A stretch of 64,000 bases of DNA from Lasiosphaeris hirsuta (GCA_030549175.1 JAUKUA010000006.1:2728001-2792000), one strand, 5' to 3'. Shown: positions 44,150 to 57,700, counted from the stretch's first letter. Numbers and translations are program-made. The notes: a model not told the origin generated them from the sequence alone.

Positions 44150-47100
44150 GTATGCGAGGCAACCCCTGGTCTAAGGCTCATAGGATAGGCGGGGATACTA
44201 GGATAGATGTTTGAGACCGCCAGTACGTTTTAGGGATAATGTTGGATACTTCACAAATACCCAAATCACAGAAAATGTGTCAAGCAATTGTGGTGCCTAG
44301 GAGTAACGGTGATGCAGTCACCAAGAAGTGCCAAGCATGGTAGTCAACCCCGTTTGCGAGCTGGTTCGCGGTCCGCTCCTCCACCACCATGCCGCATTCA
44401 CACCATCCATTCTTTGAGCGGCATACCGGACAAGTACGAGGCAACGAAGTCGATCTAGAGGATCACCTAGTCGTGCACGAGCGCCAACGAGATGCTCTAA
44501 GTGGCCGATCGGGTCGTTGAAGCGGAGGTCCCGTCAAGTTGTGGTTAATGCCTTTCCACTGCTGGAATCTCTGGGCCAGTGTCCGGGCCTTCCGGATGGC
44601 CAGGTTACCGCCGCTGCTAATCTTCTTACAGAGCACCGATTCTCCTACGAAAGACGTTCCTTTAGCTTCGTCTTTTATTAACAAAGCGAAAGGTTCCACG
44701 ATGAATAAGGTCCCTAATCTCCCTAAAGACGGCCTCCCACTTATTCCAGTGTGCCGACGACGGCAAAAAAGGTGAAACTCTAGACCTCTGAGTCTTAGTC
44801 TTTAGTCATGAAGCCGCTGAAGGCACGGCTAGTAGAGAAAGTTGCCGTCATTCTAGCAAACGCAGGCTGGAGGTTAGAAATTTTAGTGTTAGTAAAGAGT
44901 TTTTTTTTTTTTTGGGGGAGGGGGGGGGGGGGGAAGGGCAAGGAATAAAACACCGGCTCCTGCAGTAACACCTAATTATAGGCCCTCCCACTTGCCATCA
45001 TTGCCATTGTCACCACCACTGTCGACTACCGCCCTAACCTTCACGACCCGACGCTGACACCCGTCGCTTGTGCACGCCTTAACCTACCCGGGCCCGACGC
45101 CTGTCACCTTAGCCTGCCTTATCCCACCCAACACCTGACACTGTCGGCTCCGATCCGAGTAACTCCCGTTGCCTCTAATCTACCCGACACCCAAAACCCG
45201 TCGCCTGTGCCTACTTGAGCCTACCTAGCACCTGACGCCTAGCGCCTAAGGTCGCCCCCTGGTCTATCATGACATTCGATCTACTGTCGGCTCTCACCTT
45301 CCTAACACTCGTTCGCTCCGTCCGAGTGACCCTATCGCCCCCGACCTACCTTACACCCGACACCTATCACCTGTGCCTAACCTTACGCTCCCTAAACGTT
45401 GATGTCTACCGGACGGTAGTAAAGTCAGATGGCAGGGACCTAGAGTGGCTATCTAGCACGCTCCATGCTCTGCCACTCGCCAGACTTGCAATCCGCTACT
45501 ATCTTGATGTGGTCGATGCCTCTGAAGTCCAATCATGAGCTCCGGTTGACGATCATTTGCTGGGACACCGAGCGGCTCTGGTGGCACGCCGGGTGGGTGC
45601 TGCCACTGCCCCTGGTTCAGTGACAGCTGGGCCTGGATTGTTGGCAGGGGCTGGGTTGCTGGCCGTGGTGCCAGGAGTATCTGGAATGCATGTTCCATAC
45701 TCTGCCACATACGGGGCTTCATCACCGGTGAGTAATTCCGTCGCCAGTGAGCGATTCCGTCGTCGGTGAGTGACTTCACCGCCAGCGAGTAAGTTCATCG
45801 TCGGTAAACGACTTCCCTCTCCGGGAAGACCACATGAAAAGGATCCGGAATGGCTATACAGCATGCTCCGCCACATAGCGGTTCGGGAGAAACGCCACCT
45901 TATTGAGAGGAAATAATGTCCTGGAACAAGGCCATGTGGTGGGCGAATTGTCTTGTGTTCTTTTTGGTAGGATCTTGTCGCAATCGGCATGTAGGGGTAT
46001 AAAAATGGTCTAGCCGCACAGGTCAAAGGGGATTCCTTTTATGAAAAAGGGTGACAGATCTCGTTGCTGTATTGAAACGAGTCTGAAGATCTAGCTACAA
46101 CGCAGTGCTCCCGCGCTTCTTAAAAATGGAATGTCTGAATCCAGAGAGCTTTCGGCTTCGGAAAAGCACTGCAAGGCCTTGTAATCGTGATACTTGAGCA
46201 GTGTATGAGCAAGTGACTGTCTTGGCCTCGCAAGGCTCGCAAGAGAGTGACGTAGAGTTGGCGATGGTGGCAAGCAATGGCAGGGTAATATATCAAGACT
46301 TCGTCAAGGATTCCGGTACTTTGGCATATTGTCAAACTGCATCATGGTAATATTCGGACGGCACCGGGCAGGAGCATTAACATCTAGATTATCAAATCAT
46401 TGGCCTTGTTACACGGCATAACCTCAACTTATCAAGATTATCATGGGGATTAAGAAATCTCGCAAGAAGCAGGCCAAATTGTTGGTCATACTTAGCCATA
46501 CGCATGGTTGAGACAGCTCATACTCCCGGTTGGTGTTGCTGCATCGCTGGGCCGGTATTTACGACAGCTGCGTCGAGATTGGCTAGTTATAGTGTCTTCT
46601 GTCATTTTTAGTATGCCTCGCATTCCTTTGCCACCCGCAGGTAAAGCGTTGCTTGTTGGTATTGTGGATGTGGATATTAGTCTGGATTGTTGAGCAGCAA
46701 TGGCGAGTTTTGCTGGGAAAGGAGAACGAGGGGAGGGGCCAGGATGGGCAGGACGGTGGCGGCGGTATATGTATTAGGTCCAGTTTCCTGCTTACAACGA
46801 CAACGACAACCCCCCGTCCTGGGCCGTAATCGCTTAGCGGTGGGGCCGTCAGCTTGACGACAACTCTCGCCAGTACCGTTAGACCTGATTCGCCAGGCTA
46901 TGAGTTCGATTCACGTTCGAGGAAAATCCGTCCGGGGATTTTGGTAGCCACCACCTCCTCTGGCCCATCCTCTTCTCTCCCAAGAAGGAAGAGAGGGCCG
47001 ACCAGGGGGGCTGGGCGGTGAGCTTTTGCCATTTTGATTCTATTTTTGGTGGCTAGTTAATTCCTTTCTTGTAGACTTCCTTTTGGTGTTCAAGTCGCGA

Positions 47101-47406
47101 TGATGAAATCGAGGGCCGACATCGACCTTCTGAATAACCTTAATCCTATTTATTGCCTGTCTCTCTCCCTTCCTCGCTCTTGAAGGCTTTTCTGCCTTTC
47201 AATTGACTTGGTGATAAAACTGTTCCTACCGAAACACTCAGCCGCGATAGTTCCGTCGTCTTCGTCGTCGTTGGCGTCCGGCGATGTTGGCCGCAGAAGC
47301 GGGGACGCAGCATGCAACCAACCTCAGGACTCCGCATCTCAACCAGACCAGGGGGGTTCCTTCCTCGCTCAAGACAACTTCACCAGCCCCCACCGAAATC
47401 ATTAAA
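44150..47406. other. Gene-free, repeat-rich stretch
   Basis: No gene was recognised. There is a T run then G run at 44900-44933. About 45030-45420 is a C-rich degenerate tract with recurring cacctgacgcctgtcgcc-like words. A 19-nt tandem repeat lies at 45723-45817. Scattered AT-rich segments suggest decayed repeats. A frame at 44463-44775 on either strand has no recognisable domain. Confidence 0.55.
45723..45817. repeat. 19-nt degenerate tandem repeat, five copies
   Basis: Five consecutive 19-mers share the pattern CGyCrGTGAGTGAyTTCCGT: caccggtgagtaattccgt, cgccagtgagcgattccgt, cgtcggtgagtgacttcac, cgccagcgagtaagttcat and cgtcggtaaacgacttccc. Confidence 0.8.
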
Positions 47407-49012
47407 ATGGCGGACCCAGCGCCAACCCTCCTCCGCGACGCAACCGACCCGGCTGTCTTCAGCGACGCCGTCTGGGGCCGCGTCTTCAACCACCAGCGCG
47501 ACACCTCGCGCTCGCCGCTCGCCGTCTGCGCCGCGCGCACCGCAGCCGACGTGGTCGCCGCCATCGAGTTCGCTACAACACACCACTGCCGCGTTAGCGT
47601 GCGCAGCGGCGGCCACAGCTGGGCCGCGTGGAGTGTGAGACACGACGCGCTGCTGCTGGATCTCGCCGACCTCGACCGCCACCCGGGCCCCCGCGTGGCT
47701 TACGACGAGCACACCCACGTCGTGTCGTGCTCGCCGAGCGTGACGGGCCGGGAGCTGAATGATTTTCTGGCTGCGGCTGATGGCGGGAAGGGCCGCCTTT
47801 TTGCTGGTGGGCACTGTCCCGATGTCGGGCTGGGGGGTTTCTTGTTGCAGGGCGGGATGGGTTGGAATTGCAAGGTGGGTGGTTCCCTCTGAGGTGTCAA
47901 CCGAACGAGAGCTAACCGTTGTTTAGAACTGGTAGTACCTCATCCTTTGATACCTCGGCCATGTCAAGACAGAACGCGCAACCGCTAACAGCCGGTCAGG
48001 GGATGGGCATGCGAGTCCATAACCGCCATCGAGGTCGTGACCGCCTCGGGCCAGCAGCTCCACTGCTCCGAGACCTCCAACGCCGACCTCTTCTGGGCCG
48101 CTCGCGGCGCCGGCCCGGGTTTCCCAGCCATCGTGACTCGCTTCCACCTCCTCACCCGACCCCTGACCCAAATCTACCAAAGCCTCTATTTCTTCCCCCT
48201 CTCCGCCTTCCGCACCATCCTCCAATGGGAAATCGACGTAAGCTACCCTGCCCTCAACCCCTCCCCAACTAACGACCCCCTAGCTCGCCCCAACCGCAGA
48301 CCCAGACACCGAGATTGTTGGGGTAACCTCGTACTTCCCGATCCCCTCTGCCCCCTCCGGCCCGCTCCTCCTTGCCAACTTCACCACCTTCAAGCCCACC
48401 CTAGAAGCCGCCACCGCGGCCCTCGCCCCCATCCACGCCTCCCTCCCCGCGGGGACGCCGCCCCTCCTCGCCCTCTTCTGCCAGCCCTCGTCCCTCGCAG
48501 ACCAGTACGCGCAACAGACGGCAGCCAACCCAGCCGGCCACCGCTACTGCTCCGATAACGTGTACCTAGCCAACGACCTTTCCGACGTGCCGGCGCGGCT
48601 GGAGCGCGTCTTCGCGGACCTGCCGACCGCCCGCTCCGCCGCTTTATGGTTCAGCATGAACCCCGTCTCGCGGCGCGCGCTCGGCGGCCGCGACATGGCG
48701 CTGTCGCTACAGAGCGACCACTACGTGGCGCTGTATGCCGTGTGGGAGGCCGAGGGCGAGGATGATAAGTGCCGCGAGTGGGTCAGGGGCGCGATGGAGG
48801 GGTTGGAGAGGGATTCGGTGGGGAGTTATCTCGGGGATGCAGATTTTGAGGTCAGGCGGACGAGGTTTTGGAGTGAGGCGGCCGGGGGCCGGTTGAGGGA
48901 GGTGAGGAGGGCGTGGGATCCCAAGGGGAGGATTTGTGGGTTTTTGGATCAGGGGGATGCGAGTGGTGTCAGGGGATTGGCGAATGAGTTTGAGTGGGAG
49001 GGCGGTAAATAA
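47407..49012 (+). CDS. FAD-linked oxidase, BBE type (berberine bridge enzyme-like)
   Basis: Four exons, 47407-47874, 47927-47931 (5 nt), 48000-48237 and 48284-49012, give 479 aa. The PP-loop/FAD domain has SVRSGGHSWAAWS, with the His normally bound covalently to FAD, and GGHCPDVGLGGFLLQGGMGW. The micro-exon AACTG with neighbouring bases completes NCK-NW-GWACESITAIEVVTA, the conserved family segment. Later come ADLFWAARGAGPGFPAIVTRFHL and the substrate domain. The usual C-terminal BBE segment is weak (ANEFEWEGGK end), and the N-terminus shows no signal peptide, suggesting a cytosolic enzyme. Family members catalyse oxidations and oxidative cyclisations in secondary metabolism. The neighbouring P450 and upstream reductase, regulator and transporter suggest a common pathway, which is inference. 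Confidence 0.88.
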
Positions 49013-49815
49013 GAATATTGAAAAAAGAACATGATCACACCCCGGATATACCGCCAAAACGGCCATATTCTCCTCGGATCTGAGGGGAGGATGATTTGCA
49101 ACTGGAAAAGTAAGTAGTAAATGGGTAAGGAAGCTAAATAGGAAGTACCGCATCACAAAAGAACCATGGCGGAAATAAAAATCACAATAAAGGCCTAACC
49201 CTCTCAGCCTTGTCCCAACCACACATCGCAAGACAGATATTATTTTATCAAGATGATATTATAGCTGCTGTAATTCAGGATGGGAAGAGAAAAGCGAGGT
49301 AGCGTAGTTGTGCCCGCCGACAGCAATACCAGAGACGGGCACAAAGGGGGCGCAAAGGCAACTTCATTCACTGGACAACACTCTTACCCCCAGGTTTGGT
49401 GGCGATACCTAACAGACCACAGCCCAACTCAAGCCAGATCAGGGGGTAAGCTCCTGGCCAGCCAAAATGGTTGTAGCTTGTATTGACAGTCGGCGCTCAC
49501 ACCCGTTCAGCCCGCCATCTCGACGCTGTTGATATTTGCGTTGTTGATAGATGAGAACGTCGTCAGTAAAGAGTCTGGTTCATAACTGCGTAAATACGTT
49601 GTAAATATAAACAATAATGCAAATCACCCAATTTCCCCCCCCCCCCCCCCCCAAACTCAAGGTGAGCCAATGGCCCATTACCAGTGTCCCCCCTGATATC
49701 ACCTTGCCTCCCCTTCTAGCCCATCGTGATTACTTCCAATAGTAAACAAAACTAAAATGCACCAGCATGCTCAACCAACCCTTCCAAATCCCGAAACTTC
49801 TGCCCGGGCCGGCCC
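49013..49815. other. Convergent intergenic region
   Basis: This is the 3' flanks of the FAD oxidase (plus) and the P450 (minus). It contains an 18-nt C run at 49635-49652. No gene was seen. Confidence 0.6.
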
Positions 49816-51652
49816 TTACTCGACCTTGGCGGCAGGGACAACACCCTCCCTAGGCAAGACAATGTCCCGCAGCTTAAACCTCGTCGTAAAGTTATTCTGC
49901 TTGACGAACCAAGCATTCACAATCTCCCACTCCTGATTCGGATCGTCAAACTCGATCTGTTCCCGCGTTAGCAGAGCCCCATCCCAGAACTCAGAAGGCA
50001 ACATACCTCAAACCGCCGCAGCATACTCGGCACCAGCTTGTAAATCTCCAACAGGCTAATATTCTTGCCAATGCATGTCCGGCTCCCCATGCCAAACTGC
50101 ATCATGGTCCCATTCATGACTTTGACCCGCTGCTCCTCCTCGGCTCCCTTACTCGGATCCACCAGCCACCTCTCGGGCCGGAAGTCCTCCACGTCCTCCC
50201 CAAACACCTCCTTGGCCCGGTGGATGACCCACGCCGAGCACCCAACGATCGTGCCGCCCTTGACGTAGCGGCCCGCAATCTCGAGCCCACCCTCGGGCAC
50301 GATACGCTCCATCGGCAGGCCCGGCGCCGGGTGCAGCCGGAACGCCTCCTTGACGGCGGCGTCGAGGTACGGTAGCGTCTGGCTCTCGTGCCACGTCACT
50401 AGCCCCGTCTCGTAGTCACTGAACCGGCCCTCGCGCGCGGCCTCATCGATCTCGGCGCGCAGAGCTGCCAGCGCGGGCGGGTTCTTGAGCAGGAAGTAAA
50501 ACACGGCCGACAGCGAAATGGCCGTCGTCTCGGACCCGGCAAAGGCCATGGACACGGCCATGGTTTGGACGAGTGTGTCGGTCATGAAGTCGGGGCGAGC
50601 CTCGCGGGCGGCGAGGAACTTGGAGAGCAGGTCGGGCGACTTGACGACGGGCTGCTGCTGCGCCGCCGTGCTCTTCTCGGATGTTGGGAGGAGCGGCTCC
50701 TTGGCCGGGGTCGGGATGCCGCTCTCGAGCTCGGGGAGGCGCTCGGCCATGCGCGCGCGCGCGAACCGGGCCACCGGGAAGGTCGAGTCGATGAAGCCCC
50801 ATTGGGAGAGCTTGAGGTAGATTGGGTTTTTGAGGAAGACGCGGTCGAGGATGGGGATTTGGCCGATCTGAGGGGTGTGAGTTCAAATCCAACAGACGTC
50901 TAAAAAGACAAGACAAAACCTACTGGCGCCACATAAAGAAACAACTTGGTCAGATAGGCCACAATCCCGTCAATGTCCTCATTCTTCTCGATAAACCCGT
51001 GCCGCTTGCTGTACGTGATCTCGCCAATGACGTCAAAGGCATAAAACTGCAACCAGCGCGTAAAGTCACAGGGCTCGGGGTTGTCAATGTAGAAGCGCTT
51101 CGTCTGCTTCAAGAACAGCTTGGTCGTATTATCCACAAACGGCTCATACTGCACCAGGGACGACATGGCGAAGGCCGAGTTGACGCAGCGTCGGAACTGC
51201 ATGTGGAAGTCGTTGTCGGTGGTGCTGAACAGCGACTGCAGACTGTGGCCCTTGACCACAGACTGCTGGACCACATAGAACTCAGACTATCGCTCCGGTT
51301 AGCCCCTATCCCCTTGTCCAAACCGCTCCTCAAGACCTAGCCATACCTTGATGAACCCCTTATTCAGCCCGTAGATGGTCTTGAGAGCCTCCGGATCCGA
51401 AAACGACAATGAATTCGGACCGAGCCGCACAACGCCACCGTACTTCTTGTGCAGCGCGATGTGCGTCCTCTCCGGCCGTTGCCCGTAGACGTCGAAGAAG
51501 CGCCACCAGTCCGTCAGGGACGCCGTCAAGGGTCCCGGGAACTTGTTCAGCCCATTGTGGTACCGGTTCTTGACCAGCCATCCCAGCACCCCCGTCACGA
51601 CCACCAAGACCCAGTGCCGGGCGAGGGCCTGTATTATCTGGTCCGTGATCAT
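49816..51652 (-). CDS. Cytochrome P450 monooxygenase (pisatin-demethylase-like group)
   Basis: Four exons, 51652-51347, 51286-50924, 50867-50007 and 49956-49816, all in phase 0, give 556 aa. Start MITDQIIQALARHW is followed by a single hydrophobic anchor and the Pro-rich hinge NKFPGP. Then come the C-helix area (FHMQFRRCVNSAFAMSSL) and the I-helix AFAGSETTAISL (about residue 331). ExxR is KEAFRLHP (about 396), and PERW follows. The heme loop FGMGSRTCIGKN (about 482-491) contains the Cys ligand. The C-terminal motif FDDPNQEWEIVNAWFVKQNN is typical of fungal P450s related to pisatin demethylase. It is an ER-bound monooxygenase needing a P450 reductase. An Ala/Gln-rich insertion (STAAQQQPVV) sits before the I-helix. 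Substrate is unknown. Confidence 0.92.
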
Positions 51653-54600
51653 CTTGATTGCGGCGCAAAGCTCTTTCCCTTTTGTGCTGAACCTGGGGCC
51701 CGTCACCTCCGGCTCGGGGCTGTGGAAGAGGAGAGCAAAGGAGGTGTGTGTCGGTGAGAGGGTATGGGTGTGGTGTGGGTTTGCGTGGATTTCCAGAAGA
51801 AGAGCGCAAGCGAAGGAAACGCGTGTAAGTGATAACCGTTATGTATGATTGGGGGAGGGGGGGCGCGGCAAAAGGGAGGGCACCGTCTTGCTTTCTCAGA
51901 TCGGGTGTGCTTCCACGATGCCGCCAATGCCGAGATGCAAATGGGGGAAGTAGAATAAAAAGTTGGGGTAAAGAAAGGACATGGATAGCCAGCGAGAGAG
52001 GAGACAAGTGCATGCAGACCAAGACGGACGTCTTGCCTCTTTGCCTGCCCCCCTCAGGCTCCCCCCAATCTCGAGTCTATTTAAGTCTCCGTCTCTCGGT
52101 TCGTCCTGACGAGGCAAGCGTGGGTCGAGTCCCTGGCTGGCGGTCCTGCAGCAAGCGCTCCCGGGCTTTCTACCCACGCGGGTAGATATTGCGTCGACAA
52201 GTGGCCGCACGACCCCGGCTGGCTTGCTACGCACGACTAGTCGTTACTTTCCCGGAATCGCCAGTGGTGAGGGGTTTGCTCCGAGAGAAGTTATCCCGAG
52301 GTTCCTCTGTGCTTACACCTTTCAGGTATTCTCATCCCATGCCTGGAAGAAAGGGGTGTAGCAGCAAGGCCTGAGTAACAGGGCGGGATCCTTCACAACA
52401 CCCGCGTGCGATGACAGCACAACGGTTCAGCGAGGGGGCCATTTCCCTTTTTCGGACAGTCTTTCCCCTTCGAGAGGCTGGAGAGAGACATGCGCCTAGG
52501 GCAGGATGCTGCTTGCCGCAGGCGCCAACGCCTCAATCAACAGCGGGCGACAGGAGAAGCGTCGTTGGCAGCTCTGGCAGCTCTGGCAGCTCGGATAGCT
52601 CTCTCTCCAAGGTGAAGGCGGCAGCCCCACGTCGTCGTTCCCGCGGTGGATCTCGCGGCGTCTAGGCTGGGATCAGTATTGCCGGTGCCAGGGGGCACCA
52701 AGGGGGTGGGGCCGATGCGGCGCTCAGTGAGGGGGAGGGGCAGCATACCGCCCACTATCCATCGGCAGATGTTGTGGTCCAATGGGGCGGTCCAGCGGCG
52801 GTTGCCCAGCTTTGTCAACTTCCTGTCAACCAAGCCCTGTTCCGGGTTCCTGTGTGCTGAGAAGCCAAGAAGTCAGACCTAGCTGTGGGAGGCGGGAAAC
52901 CGATGAAATGAACATCCACCCCGTGCCTAGCATGTCTCATGGGGGTTGTTATAGCAGTCCAATCCAAGCCAAATACATACAACGTTGTATGCACCTAGGC
53001 ACAAACACTTGCACACGCACCCACACACGCACATGGAGAAAGTCAGCTGGTGAGCGCCTCTGCTGCGCGCGGGACGGCATCCGCTGAAGTGGGAGGCGGC
53101 AGAGGCAGCTCAGAGGACAGATGCTCGCAACGACCAAGATCTCGCTTGAGAGGGCTGACGCGCGGTAGACAGTTGAGTCAAGCCGAACCCAGAGCTACCT
53201 GTCTGCGGTTGCCCTGCAGAACCAATCACTGGGGTGTCAGCACATCAGTCCACCCACTGAAGGGCGCACCTTGGCATTGGAACGCTTCTTGTCCGTCCGC
53301 TGGCTGTGTCCTCCTTGTCTCCTCAAGGGGGATCCCGCGCAGGCAGTCGGTCAATCGTTGTCAGAAAGAGGCAATGAAGACGAAGAGTAACAGGAGAGGA
53401 TCGAGCGACCCGCCAGGCCGATTGCCACCTCTCTGCGTGGTATTGCTGCGCTTGCAACCTAAACCAGAAAAGCTGTCCTCCCGGCAGTCTGTGTTCGCCC
53501 TCCAGGCGTCCCACCCCCCCCCCCCCAAAACAAGCTCCCCCCCAAACCACCGACAACCATGCGACCGGACGGCGATCTGAAAATCTGCCATGCACGTAAA
53601 GCAAGGATAACCCTTTCTCCGGGGCTGTCGCATAGCCAGAAAAGTGGGCAGAGGAACGTGGTCTGGTCGTGGCTGGTGGTGTAGGGCAGCAGTCTACCGA
53701 GACGATATCCAGCGAGCAAGCACTGCTAAAAGGCTGGGGGTGAAGCTGGGAAGCTTGGGGATGGAGGGGGAGGGGAAGGGGGGTAGATCTCGGCTGATGA
53801 AAGCTGGGCCGCGAAATTGGGGGCGAAGGCCATTGAAAGAGAGGAAAGAGGAAAATGCTGGCCAGCCGCGGTTTCTTGTTGGTGTGTCAAGCGCGCCCGT
53901 GTGTGACTAGGCTCGACACTTTCCTGCCATACCAAATCCAGATGCATGTAAGAGAAATGGCAGCAACAGAGCGGTCACCGAGAAAACGAGGTGGTTCATG
54001 ATCATTCGGTAAACAAAATCGAGCGAAATCGAGACAAAATCTGCCACTTGCCGTCCTCAAGTGCCGAAGAGAGCTGATTGCGGTGCCCATGTCGTTGGTC
54101 ACTGGTCACTGGGCTAGCATGGCATTGGCCCTGCCGCAGAAACGATGGAAGACACTGAGGTTGTCTTGTCTTGGGTTGTTCGGCAGATGAATTTGCCTCT
54201 GGAGCTGGACTTCTAGCTGGTTACCTTATGTAATCCCCTCATCTTCCTCCAGGGTTGGTCAAGATCAGGGTTAGAGCGAATACCAACCTCGCGTCAGGGT
54301 TCGTTCTGTCTCACATCCACCAAACAGTCCGTTTATATTACAATTACAGTCCAGTGTACTATTCGCATATACGCAGTGTGGCAACCCCTATCGACGCTAG
54401 CTACACTAGCTATACCACATACAGCTCCATACTCTACAAACAAAGAAAACACTACTCCAACCGTCCCAAATGAACCTGTAATAACTCAACGCTGCCGTAT
54501 TTCCCCCTCCGCTGCTTCCAAACAACCGCTCGGCCTATCTGTATGGCCATGTTCTGTTTCTTCCTCTAGGCAGTATCCTCCTCTGATATCCGTTCCAAGG

Positions 54601-54763
54601 ACAACACAAACTTCCTCCGTCTCACCTCAAACTTTGGCGTAGCCAATCCTGTAGCAGTCCCTCTGCTAGTCTGGCGTCCCGCGTTCCGCATAAGATTTCC
54701 AGTCAAGGTCCAGGTCCAAATCTGTGACCCAGCCCACCATGCTCTTCGCATTATCCCATACAA
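51653..54763. other. 3.1-kb gene-free stretch
   Basis: P450 promoter side followed by unassigned sequence. A short inverted repeat tctacccacgcgggtaga lies at 52169-52186. There is a ggcagctct tandem triplet near 52568-52595 and a C run at about 53512-53526. Several 60-170 codon frames overlap in different frames with no domain. Confidence 0.55.
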
Positions 54764-57700
54764 CTAATACTCCCCATCAGAATCCGAGTCCCCATCTGGC
54801 ATGAGCGCCCGGTAGCGGCGGCTGGCCAGGTCCTCCTCGAGCCCACCATCGCTTTCAGGGTCAATGTATCCCTCTCCGCCAAGGAGCGACAGCGCCACAG
54901 GTAAGAACACCAAGGCATGCGACGCCGCGAAGATGACCAGCGCCGACCACACGCGGAAATAGTAGATCTCAAAGATCTTGCTGCGGGTAAACGCCAGCAC
55001 CGTAACCCCCAGGATCTTAGTCACCGTGATGCCCGAGAAGACACTCCCGCCGACGTTGGTGAGCGCCGTCCACGCGCGGGCGTCGCGGCCACGGAAGCGG
55101 TTCTTAGCACGCTCCATGAACGTGCGCGATGGGAACATAAAGGCCCGTGCAATGTGTGCGCAGAACTCGACGGCGATGCCGACGCAGATAATGAGGTTGA
55201 CCAGCGATACCGCATTGAGAGATACCCCCATGACCGCCATAGCACCAATAATATCGACAATGACCATGACCACCGTCCCGGTGACCACCGCCGCCGTGAG
55301 CAGGGAGCCCAATAGGAGTGACGAGACGACGAAGATCAGAGCGACGGCAGAGCCCAATAGGGTAGCCGTCAGCGAGACGATGCTGGCGTATTGATCAAAG
55401 AATATGTAGAAGATGCTATACGGGAACACCTCCAGTCCTGTGCTGGCGCTGATCTCGTTGGCGATCCGGCGTGCTGACGCATACGCATCAATGAAGTCCT
55501 CCTGACTGCGCAGAGGCGTATGCGCCGTGCGGAAATGGCTCGCCGGGATGGTTTCTCTATCGGTATCGACGACAACAGCCGATCCGTACGAGGCTTGCCC
55601 GCCGAGGGGGCACTCATCATTTGTCGGAGAGTTGAGAAACTTGCCCAAGTAATGAAGAAACTCGTCTCCCTCCGGCATGCCAGCCATGGTAATGTTCCAA
55701 GGCGGGTCGCGCTTGGCAAAGCAAGGCTTCCGGTTCTCCACGCAACACGCCTCATTGTCGGGATTGAGCCACTGAAAGAAGTCATCAATCCAGCTAGCCG
55801 TCGGCGAGGATATGTATGAAACCTCGGCTCGCTTCCTCTCTCCCTCGAGAATGTTCGTGAGCGACATCTGCTGGCAAGTAGTATACCGACCGCAAACCTC
55901 CTGTTGCTGTGTCCTGTTGGTCGCGTTGAACTCCCGTGTGACAAAGTATACGGGCGGGCCAGCGTCAAAGTAGTCATAGAGGTCGTTGAAGAAAGGTATC
56001 AGGTATGAGTCGTCGGGGATGGCAACACGCTGATCCAAACCGAGCTCGACCTCGGGGATCAAGGCAACACCAGCAGAGAATATTCCCAGGAATATCACAA
56101 CAATCGCAACCTTGGTCTTCTTCCCCAGCAGCCGAGGCGCGTAGGTCTTGCGGATGAACTGCTGAAGCAAGCTTTCCTCAGGCGCTTCATAGTATCGCGC
56201 CCCCTGGCTCCCGTTGCCTCCACTTAAATGAACACGGGCCGACTTGACCTGAACGCACGGGAAGCAGTCTGCCCTGGAATCCTCGACTCTGATTTGATTG
56301 AGAGTTAGAACCGAGATGAACATGGTCACCTGGAGGATGGCGTTGATGAAGACAGCGCCCGAAGCGTAAATCGCGAAATTCCTGACCGCAGGCATGCCGA
56401 CAAAGGCGCCCAAAGCAAACGATATCGTTTCGGTAACGGCCGAAAAAAGGATAGAGGGACCCATGCGTCCAAGTGCCTTCGAAACTCTGACTTCGACCAT
56501 TTCGTCGGGGTGGCTGATGTTTACCCGCTCAAACTCGTGGACAATCAAGAAGATGTTGTCTACGCCAACGGCGAGAACAATGAATGGGATAACATCGACA
56601 ATGATGAGCGTTGCCTTCAGTCCTGCCCAAGAAAAGAGACCGATGGACGCAGTAATCGACATGAGCACGATCACGATGCCGACCACGCCCAGGGTAAACT
56701 TGGACTCAACCAGGGAAATGGCTGGGTTACGGATGAAGTCTCGGACAGAAAGAGTCGTAGATCCAAGGGCGATAGACGCGTAGAGGAACATAATGATGTA
56801 GCTTATAACAATGATTTTGGCGTCCGTGTTGGTAGACTTGTTGAGTTCCTGCTCCAAGCTGATCTCAGTAGAGAAGGAAAGTCGAAGGCCCCGGTCGCTT
56901 GCCTCACCCTGAAGCTGCAGCAACTTGTTCTTCAGGGCCTCTTCCCAGTCCATAGTGCGGTCTAGTTCGCCGGATCCCTCGGGATAATTGTTGAGAACCC
57001 AGGTGACAGTCATCGCAGTCGCATCCACAGGATCACCAGAGCTTGAATAGCCACCAAGAATCATATTGGGTTCCAGAGGCTGGCCATACTCAGGTCGGCA
57101 CTCAACCGGGGAGTCGGCACAGTTTCGCAGTGTATCCTCCCAATACTCGTCGACGGCGTCAGGGTCATCTTGGAAGTATGCCGACACAGTTTGAACCACG
57201 CAAGCATCGCCAGTGGGCTTGAGGCAGTGATCCTGGAGTGTGTTGGAGAACTTTGCGCCCTTGAGTGCTCGTATGTCCTTTTCAACACCCATCCACCAGG
57301 TGATGGTTTCGGGGCTTAGGACAGGTCCCGGGTTTGCAGTATCGGTATCATTCACGAGGAAGACCTTCTCGGCTCGGTAAAAAGCGCCAAAGTTGGAGTC
57401 GAAGAAGGCCTTCTCCTCAGCGGCAGCTGACGTCGGGCTCACCCACAGGCGAGCCGGGTCCTTCTCAAGTTCAAAATGAAACCAGCCGGCACTGAGTACA
57501 AGGGCGAGAACAACGCTGGTGAAAATGGTGATGGCGGGGAATCTTGCGGCAACATGTCCCAGTCGGCTGAAAGCCGCATCACACCAAGTGTTGATGATGT
57601 ACGTCCTTTGCGGGCGGTCAAACATGGCACCATTTTCAGTCAGGTCTCCCTCATCGTCGTCATCGCTAGGGGCGGCGTCGGCGAGAAGGCGAAGTCTCTC

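Noticed and set aside
44463..44775. Overlapping frames on both strands
   Set aside because: No domain, no splice-consistent extension; left as unassigned repeat-rich sequence.
46835..46935. tRNA-like words (gagttcgattcacg)
   Set aside because: The T-arm has a mismatch and no matching D- or acceptor arm could be found.
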